DNA from: Parasedimentitalea huanghaiensis
GTDB lineage: Bacteria > Pseudomonadota > Alphaproteobacteria > Rhodobacterales > Rhodobacteraceae
Assembly: GCF_009753675.1 (NCBI RefSeq)
Contig: NZ_WQLV01000005.1
Span: forward strand, 186,001-250,000
Direction of reading: 5' to 3'
DNA: 64,000 nt
In this document: positions 1 through 8,136 of the stretch, piece after piece
Position numbering within the stretch: position 1 is the stretch's first letter
Layout: each line of letters opens with the position of its first letter
The notes under the pieces: model-generated
Database searches by the model: none
Told to the model about the DNA's origin: nothing
The model's input: only the letters and a program-made list of their open reading frames with translations
Position numbers and translations under genes: made by a program

Positions 1-1
1 C

Positions 2-145
2 TATCGGGCAACGCTGGATCGCGGATATGCGGTGGTACGGGACGCAGGCCAGTTGATCACTAGCAAAGCAACAGCGGCCAAGGCTTCGGCGCTTGAGATT
101 GAGTTTTCTGATGGAACGATCAAACTGGGCGGAGCCGAGGACTAA
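2..145 (+). CDS. xseA: Exodeoxyribonuclease VII large subunit, C-terminal end (partial)
   Basis: Only the last 47 codons lie in the window; the frame enters from the left edge and stops with TAA at 143-145. The tail contains the motif LDRGYAVVRD followed by a short beta-rich end (EIEFSDGTIKLGG), which is typical of the C-terminus of the XseA subunit of exonuclease VII. That enzyme degrades single-stranded DNA in the cytoplasm together with XseB. The family call rests on this short tail alone, so it is good but not certain. Nothing can be said about the start or the operon. Confidence 0.75.
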   Translation, partial: YRATLDRGYAVVRDAGQLITSKATAAKASALEIEFSDGTIKLGGAED

Positions 146-198
146 CTATTTGTGCGTAATTTCTTTTTGCTAAAAATACTCAAATCCCGGCCTTGGTC

Positions 199-603
199 TC
201 AGACGCCGACTTCTGGTCCGTAACACAGCATATCCTCATCCAGATCCTCTACTTCGTAGAGCTCCGTAGCACGTGGGTCACTTTCGAATTGCGCGATCAG
301 GCCTTCTGGTTCCAGCGCAAATCTCCAGCATTGAGGCGTATTGTTGTCTTCATAGACAAAACAGATTTGATCGGCGTCTTCGTACCAGTGGCCTTTTTGG
401 CATCGGCCATCGAGAAATGACCACAACACCTGACGATCTGGCAGATAGCGTTCCACGCCATAGATTGTGCCCTCAAATCCATAATACAAAGTGCGTCCAA
501 GGGTGTAGCGATCAAAGGTCTCGCCGGTGAGCTGTTCGCCAGCAGTCAGCGGTGCTGGCTGCAACAATGAAAACATCAGGGGAATCATTAAAATAACGCG
601 CAT
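199..603 (-). CDS. Secreted hypothetical protein
   Basis: This is a 134-residue protein of unknown function. The first 20 or so residues are a hydrophobic signal peptide with a likely cleavage after LTAG, so the mature protein of about 112 residues should be periplasmic. The mature part is acidic and has four cysteines (in DGRCQKG, DQICFVY, PQCWRF and DMLCYGP), which could form two disulfides. It is rich in aromatic residues and has the length and composition of small conserved secreted proteins common in Rhodobacterales. It is transcribed alone, convergent with xseA. No catalytic motif was recognised. Confidence 0.7.
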   Translation of the reverse strand: MRVILMIPLMFSLLQPAPLTAGEQLTGETFDRYTLGRTLYYGFEGTIYGVERYLPDRQVLWSFLDGRCQKGHWYEDADQICFVYEDNNTPQCWRFALEPEGLIAQFESDPRATELYEVEDLDEDMLCYGPEVGV

Positions 604-630
604 GGGCCAATAGTGTCAGAAATTGCCTCT

Positions 631-1616
631 TCAGGCCACGGTGTCAGTTTTTCCAACTACGCCAAAACGCCGTGCCATCACTCTGCGCCACAAAGGTGCC
701 AACAGCGCGATGGCCTCCATTTCCGGAATCGCAAAGGGCAGTACCGGCATATCCCTGCGCAATCCTAGTTCCGGGTAGCGCCGTTGAGGGGCAAGTGGTG
801 GTCCGAATGGCGTGGCGCATTCAGCATCATCGCTGAGGAGTACCAGTGCGGAGCGTTCCAGGAATGCCCTGGCCCAACGGGTTCCACCCTCCCCGATCCT
901 GTCATGGCAGACTGCAAGCCGTAGTGCTGGACGCAATCTACCGGAAAAATTTGGAGCTGAGCGTAGCCAGTCAGCAGCAAATACAAAAGCAACAGGGGCG
1001 CACCGCCAGCAACTGTGGCCAGTATCAGTGCAAAGGATGCGCCACCACAATATCCGACATAAGGGTGGCTCCATGCTGTAGCCGGCACTGATTTACGTGT
1101 CGGGAGCCTATCGTCTGCGCGTAGTCCGGCGCGGAAAGACCCAAGCCACGCTCGCAGGAGAAAGCAGTAAACCTCTTCTCCACGGCGGGCGGTGTTTGGA
1201 TCATCACGCGTAGCCACCTGCGGATGGTGCACACGCAGATGGGCGGACACATGATGGCCGATCAACATGGTCGTGTAGATTAATGACCCAAGTCGTCGCA
1301 TCCGGCGAAGTGGATGATGGATTAATTCGTGGGCATTGGGATGTGACACTTGTCCCATAGACAATCCCACAGGCATTTTGATCAACAATAGTGCGAAATG
1401 CGCCAGTACCAAGGCAATGGAGAGCAAGTCCGCTAGCGGGAAAGCACCATCGGAGGTTGCTCTGGTCCTTTTGACAACAGCGCGCGGCCGCAATCTAGCT
1501 CTGGCAGCAGAAACCGAAGCTTCGTTTTGAAGTAAAAGCTCACGATCTTTGTTATTCGGCGACTTCGGTCGAGTTTTTTGCAACATTTGCCTGAGGCGCT
1601 TTGCAAGTGGCACCAA
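631..1616 (-). pseudogene. alkB-like alkane/fatty-acid hydroxylase, broken
   Basis: The reverse strand encodes the hallmark histidine boxes of membrane di-iron alkane 1-monooxygenases (AlkB / fatty acid desaturase superfamily): NAHELIHH, HHVSAHLRVHH and NAPRHSDHH. Also present is the family segment around VATRDDPNTARRGEE. The frame carrying these boxes stops at 765. The expected C-terminal segment (RYPELGLRRDMPVLP and then LLAPLWRRVMARR) continues in another frame down to 631, so a one-base indel lies near 775-795. The N-terminal part is also abnormal: the stretch between the first membrane segment and the first histidine box is much shorter than I expect for the family. The residues before that segment are basic and unlike AlkB. 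I therefore call it a decayed gene. A sequencing error could explain the frameshift but not the short N-terminal half. Confidence 0.7.
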
Positions 1617-1656
1617 TCCGCATTAGGTGGGTGTGAAACCCTTTGCGGAGACTAAG

Positions 1657-2727
1657 ATGGCGTTTTTCTCTAAGTTAAAAGACCGGTTGTTCAAGTCTTC
1701 TTCGAAGCTAGAGCAGGGGTTGGACGCTATTGTCGAAGATGCGGCTGAGACCGCAGCGCCATCGCCAACACCTGCACAGGAGACAACACCCGTGTCGGTT
1801 ACCACTCCAGATGTTGCTGCGGTGGCTGCTCCTGAAACGAGCTCACCGAGCTTGGTTGGCCGCTTGCTTGGCCGAAAAGCTGACGAGCCGCGCCGGGTGC
1901 TGGACGATGATATGCTGGAACAGCTCGAAGAGTTGTTGATCAGCTCGGACATGGGCGTGGATACCGCACTGCGGGTCACCGCCAATATGGCCGAGGGCCG
2001 CTTTGGCAAACGCCTGTCATCCAGTGAGATCAAAAACCTGCTGGCGGCAGAAATTGCCCGCATTATGGAAAATGTTGCCAAACCGATGCCGATCTACTCC
2101 AAGCGTCCACAAGTGGTGCTGGTGGTTGGTGTCAACGGCTCGGGTAAAACCACTACAATTGGTAAGCTGGCCAGCCAGTTTAAGGCAGCCGGAAAATCGG
2201 TGGTGATTGCTGCAGGCGACACCTTTCGCGCTGCTGCTGTGGAACAGTTGCAGGTCTGGGGAGATCGTGCCGGCGTTCCGGTTCTTACAGCCCCCGAAGG
2301 CTCAGATCCGGCCTCTCTGGCCTTTGATGCCTTGACCAAGGCGCAAGAAGACGGGGCTGATTTGCTGATGATAGATACGGCGGGAAGGCTACAAAATCGC
2401 TCTGATCTGATGGAGGAGCTGGCCAAGATTGTCCGGGTGATCCGTAAGGTTGATCCCACTGCTCCCCACAATACATTGCTGGTACTAGATGCAACCACGG
2501 GCCAAAATGCGTTGAATCAGGTCGATGTGTTCCAAAAAATTTCGGATGTTTCGGGTTTGGTGATGACCAAATTGGATGGCACGGCTCGTGGTGGTGTGCT
2601 GGTGGCTCTGGCAGATAAATTCGGCCTGCCAATCCACGCAATTGGTGTGGGTGAGCAGATTGACGATCTTGCCCCGTTTGATCCACAGGACTTTGCGGCG
2701 GCATTGACTGGCTTGGACAAAACCTGA
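1657..2727 (+). CDS. ftsY: Signal recognition particle receptor FtsY
   Basis: FtsY is the SRP receptor GTPase that docks ribosome-nascent chain complexes at the inner membrane. The 356-residue product has an acidic, Ala/Pro-rich A domain (about residues 20-75) and a helical N domain. The G domain has P-loop GVNGSGKTTTIGKLA, the DTFRAAAVEQL motif, DTAGRLQ (G3), TKLDGTARGG (G4) and the C-terminal GVGEQIDDLAPF signature. The start ATG at 1657 (MAFFSKLKDR) has a GGAG six bases upstream. An in-frame GTG at 1627 would add ten residues that do not fit the family. A hairpin follows the stop. It is co-directional with the permease and yciB downstream. Confidence 0.97.
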   Translation: MAFFSKLKDRLFKSSSKLEQGLDAIVEDAAETAAPSPTPAQETTPVSVTTPDVAAVAAPETSSPSLVGRLLGRKADEPRRVLDDDMLEQLEELLISSDMGVDTALRVTANMAEGRFGKRLSSSEIKNLLAAEIARIMENVAKPMPIYSKRPQVVLVVGVNGSGKTTTIGKLASQFKAAGKSVVIAAGDTFRAAAVEQLQVWGDRAGVPVLTAPEGSDPASLAFDALTKAQEDGADLLMIDTAGRLQNRSDLMEELAKIVRVIRKVDPTAPHNTLLVLDATTGQNALNQVDVFQKISDVSGLVMTKLDGTARGGVLVALADKFGLPIHAIGVGEQIDDLAPFDPQDFAAALTGLDKT

Positions 2728-2737
2728 TCCGGACTCT

Positions 2738-2788
2738 TCATCTAGCTGCAAATATCCTCGGGGGTCCGGGGGCAGAGAGCCCCCGGCG
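2738..2788 (+). terminator. Hairpin after ftsY with shared leader motif
   Basis: An 8-bp GC stem (2766-2773 with 2779-2786, loop AGAGA) follows the ftsY stop. It is preceded by a conserved leader TTCATCTAGC-N3-AAATATCCTCGGGGG. The same leader occurs at 6729-6756, also just upstream of a GC hairpin, after metZ. There is no T-run here, so the hairpin may protect the 3' end or act with Rho. Confidence 0.55.
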
Positions 2789-2818
2789 ATATCAACCTGA
2801 CATAAGGCAAGTAATCAC

Positions 2819-3721
2819 TTGAGCGATTGGCTGATTTCCCTGGAAGGCACACAAGCAGGTCATCAAGCGGCGTTGATACTCGCCTTGATGGCCGCTGTGC
2901 TGCATGCGGTGTTTGGGGCGCTGCAGAAAGGCCGCCATGATCCATGGTTGTCACGCGGGGCAATTGATTTTTCCTATTGCTTGATGGCGGCGCCTTTTGC
3001 TTTGTTTGTGGTGCCTTGGCCCGAACCGCATATGTGGCCCATTTTTGCAGCGGTCTGGGTTATTCATATCCTGTATAAAACCTTGCAGGCGCTGGCTTAT
3101 ACCAAAGGCTCCTATACAGTGGTCTATCCGGTCGTGCGCGGAACTGGCCCATTGTTTACTGTGATCGGGGCCTATTTTCTGTTTGGTGAAACCTTCACTT
3201 TGATCCAGTGGTCGGGCGTTCTGGTGCTTTTGTCAGGCATTTTTGGCCTGGCCGCGTATAACCTGCGCTATCTTGAAACCAATCGCGACACTCTGGTCAT
3301 TGCTTTAGCCCTTGCCGGAATTACCGGATTGTTTGTAGCGCTTTATACCACCTACGATGCATATGGTATTCGAGCCACGGCTGATCCATTCACCTTTCTC
3401 GCTTGGTTCTTCATGATAGATGGCGCGGCGTTGCCGGTCTTTGCGTTCCTGCGGTGGCGCAGAATGGCTGACCGGCCAACACCAGGTCCGCTAATGCTGC
3501 GCGGGTTCTTCGGCGGAATTGTGGCCTTTATGTCTTTTGGTGCGGTGATGCTGGCGACACGTCTCGACAAGGTTGGTGAGGCTGCAGTGCTGCGTGAAAC
3601 CTCAACAGTGTTTGCAGCGCTGATTGGCTGGCTGGTGCTAAAAGAGACCGTGGGGCCCCGCAGAATTGCGCTGATGGCTTTGATCGCGCTGGGCGCCGTG
3701 ATAGTGGAAATGGGCGGATAA
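2819..3721 (+). CDS. EamA/DMT-family membrane transporter
   Basis: The 300-residue protein has about ten hydrophobic segments in two repeated halves, as in the drug/metabolite transporter (EamA) superfamily. The half ends VVYPVVRGTGPLFTVIGAYF and LRETSTVFAALIGWLVLKE are typical paired EamA signatures. It is predicted to sit in the inner membrane and export or import a small metabolite; the substrate cannot be read from sequence. The best start is TTG at 2819 (MSDWLISLEG), preceded by a weak AAGG. It lies 91 bp after ftsY and 38 bp before yciB, an arrangement that I believe recurs in Rhodobacterales. Confidence 0.85.
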   Translation: MSDWLISLEGTQAGHQAALILALMAAVLHAVFGALQKGRHDPWLSRGAIDFSYCLMAAPFALFVVPWPEPHMWPIFAAVWVIHILYKTLQALAYTKGSYTVVYPVVRGTGPLFTVIGAYFLFGETFTLIQWSGVLVLLSGIFGLAAYNLRYLETNRDTLVIALALAGITGLFVALYTTYDAYGIRATADPFTFLAWFFMIDGAALPVFAFLRWRRMADRPTPGPLMLRGFFGGIVAFMSFGAVMLATRLDKVGEAAVLRETSTVFAALIGWLVLKETVGPRRIALMALIALGAVIVEMGG

Positions 3722-3759
3722 GGCGGCCCGCCCCGCTGAATGGAATAAAAGGACAGGCA

Positions 3760-4377
3760 ATGGCCAAAACAAAGATCAATCCAACTTTGAAGATGGTACT
3801 GGAGATGGGGCCCATCGTGCTGTTCTTTATTGGTTACCTAAAGTTGCGAGATAGTAGCTTTACCATCGCAGGAAGTGACTATCAGGGTTTTATCATTGTC
3901 ACGGCGGCCTTCATTCCATTGATGGTTCTTTCGTCAGGCATCCTGTGGAAACTCACAGGCCATTTGTCAAAAATGCAAATGGCCACCTTGGTTCTGGTAA
4001 TTGTATTTGGCAGCTTGTCGGTCTGGTTCAACGATGAACGATTTTTCAAAATGAAGCCGACAATTATCTACTTGTTGTTTGGCGGTATGTTGGGTTTTGG
4101 CCTGTTACGGGGCAAGAGCTATCTGAAGGTGGTGATGGAGGAGGTCCTGCCGATGCAGCAAGAAGGATGGATGATCCTGACCCGTCGCCTGTGTGGGTTC
4201 TTTTTGGGGCTGGCCCTATTGAACGAGTTAATCTGGCGCACGCAGAGCACTGATAACTGGGTCTATTTCAAAACATTTGGCCTGACGGCCGGGGTCTTTA
4301 TCTTCTTCATGTCCCAAAGTGCATTATTCCAAAAATACGGCGAAGAGAGCGAAGACACACCAGATGCCGCCGAATAA
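3760..4377 (+). CDS. yciB: Inner-membrane protein YciB (septation protein A family)
   Basis: The product has 205 residues and about five or six membrane segments, the usual size of YciB/IspZ. Family features are the N-terminal LKMVLEMGPIVLFFIGYL, the central FNDERFFKMKPTIIYLLFGG and NELIWRTQSTDNWVYFKTFG near the C-terminus. In enterobacteria YciB links envelope synthesis and division; its exact activity is not settled. The gene follows the DMT permease by 38 bp with AAAAGGA before the ATG, so co-transcription is likely. The last 15 residues are acidic and cytoplasmic. Confidence 0.93.
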   Translation: MAKTKINPTLKMVLEMGPIVLFFIGYLKLRDSSFTIAGSDYQGFIIVTAAFIPLMVLSSGILWKLTGHLSKMQMATLVLVIVFGSLSVWFNDERFFKMKPTIIYLLFGGMLGFGLLRGKSYLKVVMEEVLPMQQEGWMILTRRLCGFFLGLALLNELIWRTQSTDNWVYFKTFGLTAGVFIFFMSQSALFQKYGEESEDTPDAAE

Positions 4378-4437
4378 TCAAAAACTCCCGCGCCTTGGTG
4401 CCACATCACAGATGTGACCCATAAGACTTGGGCCGAG

Positions 4438-4458
4438 CAGCGCACCTACGGTGCGCTG
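4438..4458. terminator. Hairpin between convergent yciB and GST
   Basis: A perfect 9-bp stem CAGCGCACC / GGTGCGCTG with a three-base loop sits between the two convergent stops. It could terminate or stabilise transcripts from both sides. No T-run follows on either strand. Confidence 0.5.
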
Positions 4459-4468
4459 CAGCCTGCCG

Positions 4469-5167
4469 CTATCGTTTGAACAATAGATCTTGTGCCGTTT
4501 TGCTTTGCGAGCCAGTGCGCAATTCAAGGGCCAAAGCATGACCTGCAACCACTGCCGGTCGTTTGCCAACCAAGTCTAGCCAACGGGTAAGGTGGGGTTT
4601 GTCCTCCAGGGATTGCTGTTGCCCTTCCCAGAGTGAAGCCCAAGGCCAAATCGCCATATCAGCAATGCTATAGTCGTCGCCTGCCACATATTCATTCCCG
4701 GCCAACTGTCGGTCAAGTACCCCATACAGCCGGGCAACTTCTGCCCGATAGCGGTCCTTGGCATAAGGGATGTCCTGGGGGGGATCCATTTTGGGCGCAT
4801 ACTTCAAAAAATGGTGTGCTTGGCCTGCCATTGGTCCAACCCCGCCCATTTGCCACATCAACCATTGATCTACCAACAGCTTGGTTCGCTCATCCTTACC
4901 ATAGAACTGCCCGGTTTTTTGGGCCAAATACATCAGGATAGCGCCGCTCTCAAACAGTGAGATGGGGATACCGTCCGGGCCATTTGGGTCGGTGATTGCT
5001 GGCATTCGGTTGTTTGGCGCAATTTTCAGAAAGTCAGGAGCAAACTGATCTCCTTTGGAGATGTTGATCAGGTTCAGATCATAGGGCAGGCCCATTTCTT
5101 CGAGTGCGATGGAGATTTTCCATCCATTTGGTGTTGGCCAGTAATACAGCTGTATCGGCTGTTGCAT
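4469..5167 (-). CDS. Glutathione S-transferase, YfcG/YghU-like (Nu class)
   Basis: The 232-residue protein has an N-terminal thioredoxin-like domain beginning LYYWPTPNGWKISIALEE, then KIAPNNRMPAITDPNGPDG with the cis-proline. The FESGAILMYLA element binds the glutathione gamma-glutamyl group. An all-helical C-terminal domain follows (DYSIADMAIWPW is the family N-capping box). The TPNGxK motif is that of Nu-class GSTs such as E. coli YfcG, which have disulfide reductase activity. It is cytoplasmic, monocistronic and divergent from the metZ leader. The physiological substrate is unknown. Confidence 0.9.
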   Translation of the reverse strand: MQQPIQLYYWPTPNGWKISIALEEMGLPYDLNLINISKGDQFAPDFLKIAPNNRMPAITDPNGPDGIPISLFESGAILMYLAQKTGQFYGKDERTKLLVDQWLMWQMGGVGPMAGQAHHFLKYAPKMDPPQDIPYAKDRYRAEVARLYGVLDRQLAGNEYVAGDDYSIADMAIWPWASLWEGQQQSLEDKPHLTRWLDLVGKRPAVVAGHALALELRTGSQSKTAQDLLFKR

Positions 5168-5314
5168 GATTTCCCCCTAATTTGCTGATTGCGATCTTGG
5201 CCTTTTGCGAGTTGACGACAAGAGGGGAGCGGCAGCTGCTGCGCAAAAATGCGTGATGTGGGTCTCTACTGTTGCTTTCGTACAGTTCTTGTACGGTCCC
5301 TGCTCTCCACAAAC

Positions 5315-5343
5315 TTGACGTGGGCACAATGGCGTCGTAAGGG
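5315..5343 (+). promoter_or_regulatory. Candidate sigma-70 promoter of the metZ leader
   Basis: TTGACG at 5315-5320 is followed after 17 bases by TAAGGG at 5338-5343, ending just before the riboswitch. The -35 is good and the -10 poor. A small inverted repeat CGTAC-N7-GTACG lies just upstream at 5279-5295. Confidence 0.35.
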
Positions 5344-5351
5344 CGAGGGAC

Positions 5352-5412
5352 AGAACTCGTGGCGATTTGTTACCGGATTGCGGGCCACGTTAAACACACC
5401 CGCTAAAGAGGT
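5352..5412 (+). ncRNA. SAM-II riboswitch
   Basis: The leader of metZ has the SAM-II core. A 5' stem strand CTCGTGGC is followed by GATTTG, then ACCGGATTGC and the complementary strand GGGCCACG. These are followed by TTAAA, a spacer and the invariant pseudoknot strand CGCTAAAGAGG at about 5401-5411. This is the alphaproteobacterial S-adenosylmethionine sensor of methionine biosynthesis genes. An intrinsic terminator begins 14 bases downstream, so SAM binding probably favours early termination. Confidence 0.9.
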
Positions 5413-5425
5413 CAGGATGTAAAGG

Positions 5426-5460
5426 ACCCCCTTTTCGCTTGGCCGAATTGGGGTTTTTTT
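5426..5460 (+). terminator. Attenuator hairpin between SAM-II riboswitch and metZ
   Basis: ACCCC at 5426-5430 pairs with GGGGT at 5450-5454. An inner TTCG/CGAA helix lies between them, and seven T follow (5454-5460), giving an intrinsic terminator shape. It lies between the riboswitch and the metZ ribosome binding site, which suggests transcription attenuation. Confidence 0.65.
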
Positions 5461-5488
5461 ATGCGCGGAGAGCGCAGGAGGACATGTG

Positions 5489-6679
5489 ATGAGTGAGAAC
5501 TGGAACAAAGCTACCAAAATGGTACATGGTGGCACTCGGCGTAGCCAGTACAACGAAGTCAGCGAAGCAATTTTCCTGACCCAGGGATTTGTCTATGACA
5601 GTGCAGAGCAAGCCGAAGCGCGGTTTATAGAAACTGGCCCGGATGAATTCATATATGCTCGGTATGGCAATCCAACGGTTGCGATGTTCGAAGATCGCAT
5701 TGCCGCACTGGAAGGGGCCGAGGATGCCTTTGCCACCGCATCGGGGATGGCAGCGGTCAACGGCGCGTTGACATCAATGCTGAAGTCCGGCGACCATGTG
5801 GTATCAGCCAAGGCGTTGTTCGGGTCGTGTCTTTACATTCTTGAAAGTGTCTTGGGTCGTTTTGGCGTTGAGGTCACATTTGTTGATGGCACCGATCTGG
5901 ACCAATGGCGCGCCGCCATGCGTCCGGACACCAAGGCCGTGTTTTTCGAGACCATGTCAAACCCAACTCTCGAAGTGATTGACGTCGCAGCCGTGGCGGA
6001 GATCGCTCATGGGGTTGGCGCAACGGTGGTGGTCGACAATGTGTTTTCTACGCCTGTGTTTTCCAACGCCATTTCGCAGGGCGCAGATGTGGTGATTTAC
6101 TCCGCAACCAAACATATTGATGGTCAGGGGCGTGCACTTGGTGGCGTGGTATTGGGCACCAAGGATTTTATCCGTGGCACGCTGGAACCCTATATGAAAC
6201 ATACCGGCGGCTCCCTCAGCCCATTCAATGCATGGGTGTTGCTGAAAGGGCTTGAAACCATTTCCCTGCGGGTCAATGCGCAGGCGGAGAGTGCGTTGAA
6301 AATCGCAACAGCGCTTGAAGGGCATCCTGCATTGGTGCGTACACTTTATCCCGGCCTGCCGGGCCATGCACAAAACGCACTGGTTCAGCGACAGCTTGGT
6401 GGCAAGGGAGGTACGGTTTTGTCGCTTGATCTGAAAGATGGCAAAGACGCGGCGTTCAAGTTTCTGAATGCGATGAGCATTGCGGTCATTTCCAACAACC
6501 TCGGCGATGCCAAGTCCATTGCTACGCACCCTGCAACGACAACACACCAACGCCTGCCGGATGAACTGAAGGATGAGCTAGGCATTACGCCGGGACTGGT
6601 GCGTTTCTCTGTTGGGCTTGAAGATGCCGATGATTTGATTGCAGACCTAAGACAAGCACTGGACACGACACTGAGTTGA
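5489..6679 (+). CDS. metZ: O-succinylhomoserine sulfhydrylase
   Basis: This is a 396-residue PLP enzyme of the Cys/Met metabolism family. It makes homocysteine from an acylated homoserine and sulfide. The PLP lysine lies in VIYSATKHIDGQGR; other family elements are YARYGNPTV, ASGMAAVNGAL, ETMSNPTLEV and VVVDNVFSTP. The C-terminal ATHPATTTHQ and TPGLVRFSVGLED fit the family. Start ATG at 5489 has AGGAGG seven bases upstream; the GTG just before it is less well placed. It is controlled by the SAM-II riboswitch in its leader. Acyl preference (succinyl versus acetyl) cannot be fixed, but the closest family is MetZ. Confidence 0.93.
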   Translation: MSENWNKATKMVHGGTRRSQYNEVSEAIFLTQGFVYDSAEQAEARFIETGPDEFIYARYGNPTVAMFEDRIAALEGAEDAFATASGMAAVNGALTSMLKSGDHVVSAKALFGSCLYILESVLGRFGVEVTFVDGTDLDQWRAAMRPDTKAVFFETMSNPTLEVIDVAAVAEIAHGVGATVVVDNVFSTPVFSNAISQGADVVIYSATKHIDGQGRALGGVVLGTKDFIRGTLEPYMKHTGGSLSPFNAWVLLKGLETISLRVNAQAESALKIATALEGHPALVRTLYPGLPGHAQNALVQRQLGGKGGTVLSLDLKDGKDAAFKFLNAMSIAVISNNLGDAKSIATHPATTTHQRLPDELKDELGITPGLVRFSVGLEDADDLIADLRQALDTTLS

Positions 6680-6728
6680 TGTTCCCTGCAGTCAATTCAA
6701 TGAATGTTCTATCTACCCTGGTCTTTGC

Positions 6729-6803
6729 TTCATCTAGCCAAAAATATCCTCGGGGGTGAATTGGCCGCTAGGTCAAAAGGGGGCAGACAGCCCCCTTTTT
6801 TTG
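6729..6803 (+). terminator. metZ terminator with shared leader motif
   Basis: AAAAGGGGG (6775-6783), loop CAGACAG and CCCCCTTTTTTTT (6791-6803) form a textbook intrinsic terminator downstream of metZ. At 6729-6756 it is preceded by the same TTCATCTAGC-N3-AAATATCCTCGGGGG leader seen after ftsY. Confidence 0.85.
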
Positions 6804-6940
6804 TTTCCGAACATGCGGTACGGCAGCTTTGCCAACAAAACTGCCGCATTTGAGAGATCACTTTTGTATTTTCCTGGTTACATCGGTAAAATACTGGTCT
6901 GTAGCGTCTCTGCAGCTGCACAGCAAAGGAAGCCCGGCTG

Positions 6941-8044
6941 ATGACTATACACCCTCGCGACACAGATGAGGCCCCGAACCGGGATGCTGCTGAAGCGGCA
7001 CTGAAGGTGCTGCGAAATTGGGCTTTGAAGGCAAGTGTGACAGAAGTTGCTCAGCTCGATCCAGCTGTGGCGCGATTACTGCCGGGACAAGAACTGGGGA
7101 ACTATCCAGATCTGTCGCGCGACTATCCGGAAAACTTCAAATCAGACGAGCAATACCGTGCGACATTGCCGGACCTGCAAAACGGCCCAGCCAGTCTGAT
7201 CCGGGGCGCACGGCAGTTGATCCAACATGTTGGTATTTCCAATTTCCGGTTGCCTATCCGATTTCATACCCGCGATGGTGGCGATTTGACCCTGGAGGCT
7301 TCAATCACGGGTACGGTCAGTCTTGAAGGGGAAAAGAAGGGCATCAACATGTCGCGCATCATGCGGTCGTTTTATAAGCACGCGGATCGGACCTTTAGCT
7401 TTGAAGTCATGGCGACAGCCTTGGATGATTACCTTAGCGACCTGAACAGCCCAGACGCGCGTATTCAGATGCGATTTTCATTTCCTGCTCGGGTCAATAG
7501 TCTGCGTTCTGGCCTGTCGGGGTATCAATACTACGATATTGCGCTGGAACTGGTAGACCATGATGGGCGGCGCGAGGAAATCATCCATCTCGACTATGTC
7601 TATTCGTCGACTTGTCCCTGTTCGCTGGAGCTTAGCGAACATGCCCGCACCGCCCGAGGGCAACTGGCCACGCCACATTCACAACGCTCGGTGGCGCGAA
7701 TCTCGGTGCAGGTCAAACCTGGTAGCAATTGTCTGTGGTACGAAGACCTGATTGATCATTGTCGACGCGCGGTCCCAACTGAGACCCAGGTCATGGTGAA
7801 GCGCGAGGATGAGCAGGCCTTTGCGGAGCTCAATGCAGCCAATCCGATCTTCGTCGAGGATGCAGCGCGATTGTTCTGTGAAGCCTTGCAACAGGACCCT
7901 CGGATTGCCGATTTCAGGGTGGTCGCCAGCCATCAGGAAAGTCTCCATAGTCATGATGCAGTGAGTGTCCTAACGCAGGGACCCAGCTTTGTTACGCGCA
8001 GTCTTGACCCCAAGTTGTTTTCAACACTGATCCATCGCGGATGA
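6941..8044 (+). CDS. folE2: GTP cyclohydrolase FolE2 (type IB)
   Basis: FolE2 converts GTP to 7,8-dihydroneopterin triphosphate, the first step of folate and other pterins. It is the metal-promiscuous alternative to zinc-dependent FolE. The 367-residue protein has GISNFRLPIRF, the signature KKGINMSRIMRSF (about residues 129-141) and the STCPCS cysteine motif near residue 229. The C-terminal part also fits COG1469. It has a longer N-terminus than many homologues (about 55 residues before the conserved PDLQN). The ATG has AAAGGA ten bases upstream. It is alone, between the metZ terminator and trkH. Zur regulation is common for this family, but no Zur site was seen. Confidence 0.95.
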   Translation: MTIHPRDTDEAPNRDAAEAALKVLRNWALKASVTEVAQLDPAVARLLPGQELGNYPDLSRDYPENFKSDEQYRATLPDLQNGPASLIRGARQLIQHVGISNFRLPIRFHTRDGGDLTLEASITGTVSLEGEKKGINMSRIMRSFYKHADRTFSFEVMATALDDYLSDLNSPDARIQMRFSFPARVNSLRSGLSGYQYYDIALELVDHDGRREEIIHLDYVYSSTCPCSLELSEHARTARGQLATPHSQRSVARISVQVKPGSNCLWYEDLIDHCRRAVPTETQVMVKREDEQAFAELNAANPIFVEDAARLFCEALQQDPRIADFRVVASHQESLHSHDAVSVLTQGPSFVTRSLDPKLFSTLIHRG

Positions 8045-8136
8045 TCGCATTCGATCACCTGTAACGAGTGCCAACCGCTGCAAATAGGGTGCCTTTTGCT
8101 TGACAGTTGGGGCACTGGACGCCAACCCTGCGCGCT

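Noticed and set aside
5957-6550. A 197-codon minus-strand frame inside metZ
   Set aside because: Antisense to a strongly conserved PLP enzyme and Cys/His rich without any family pattern.
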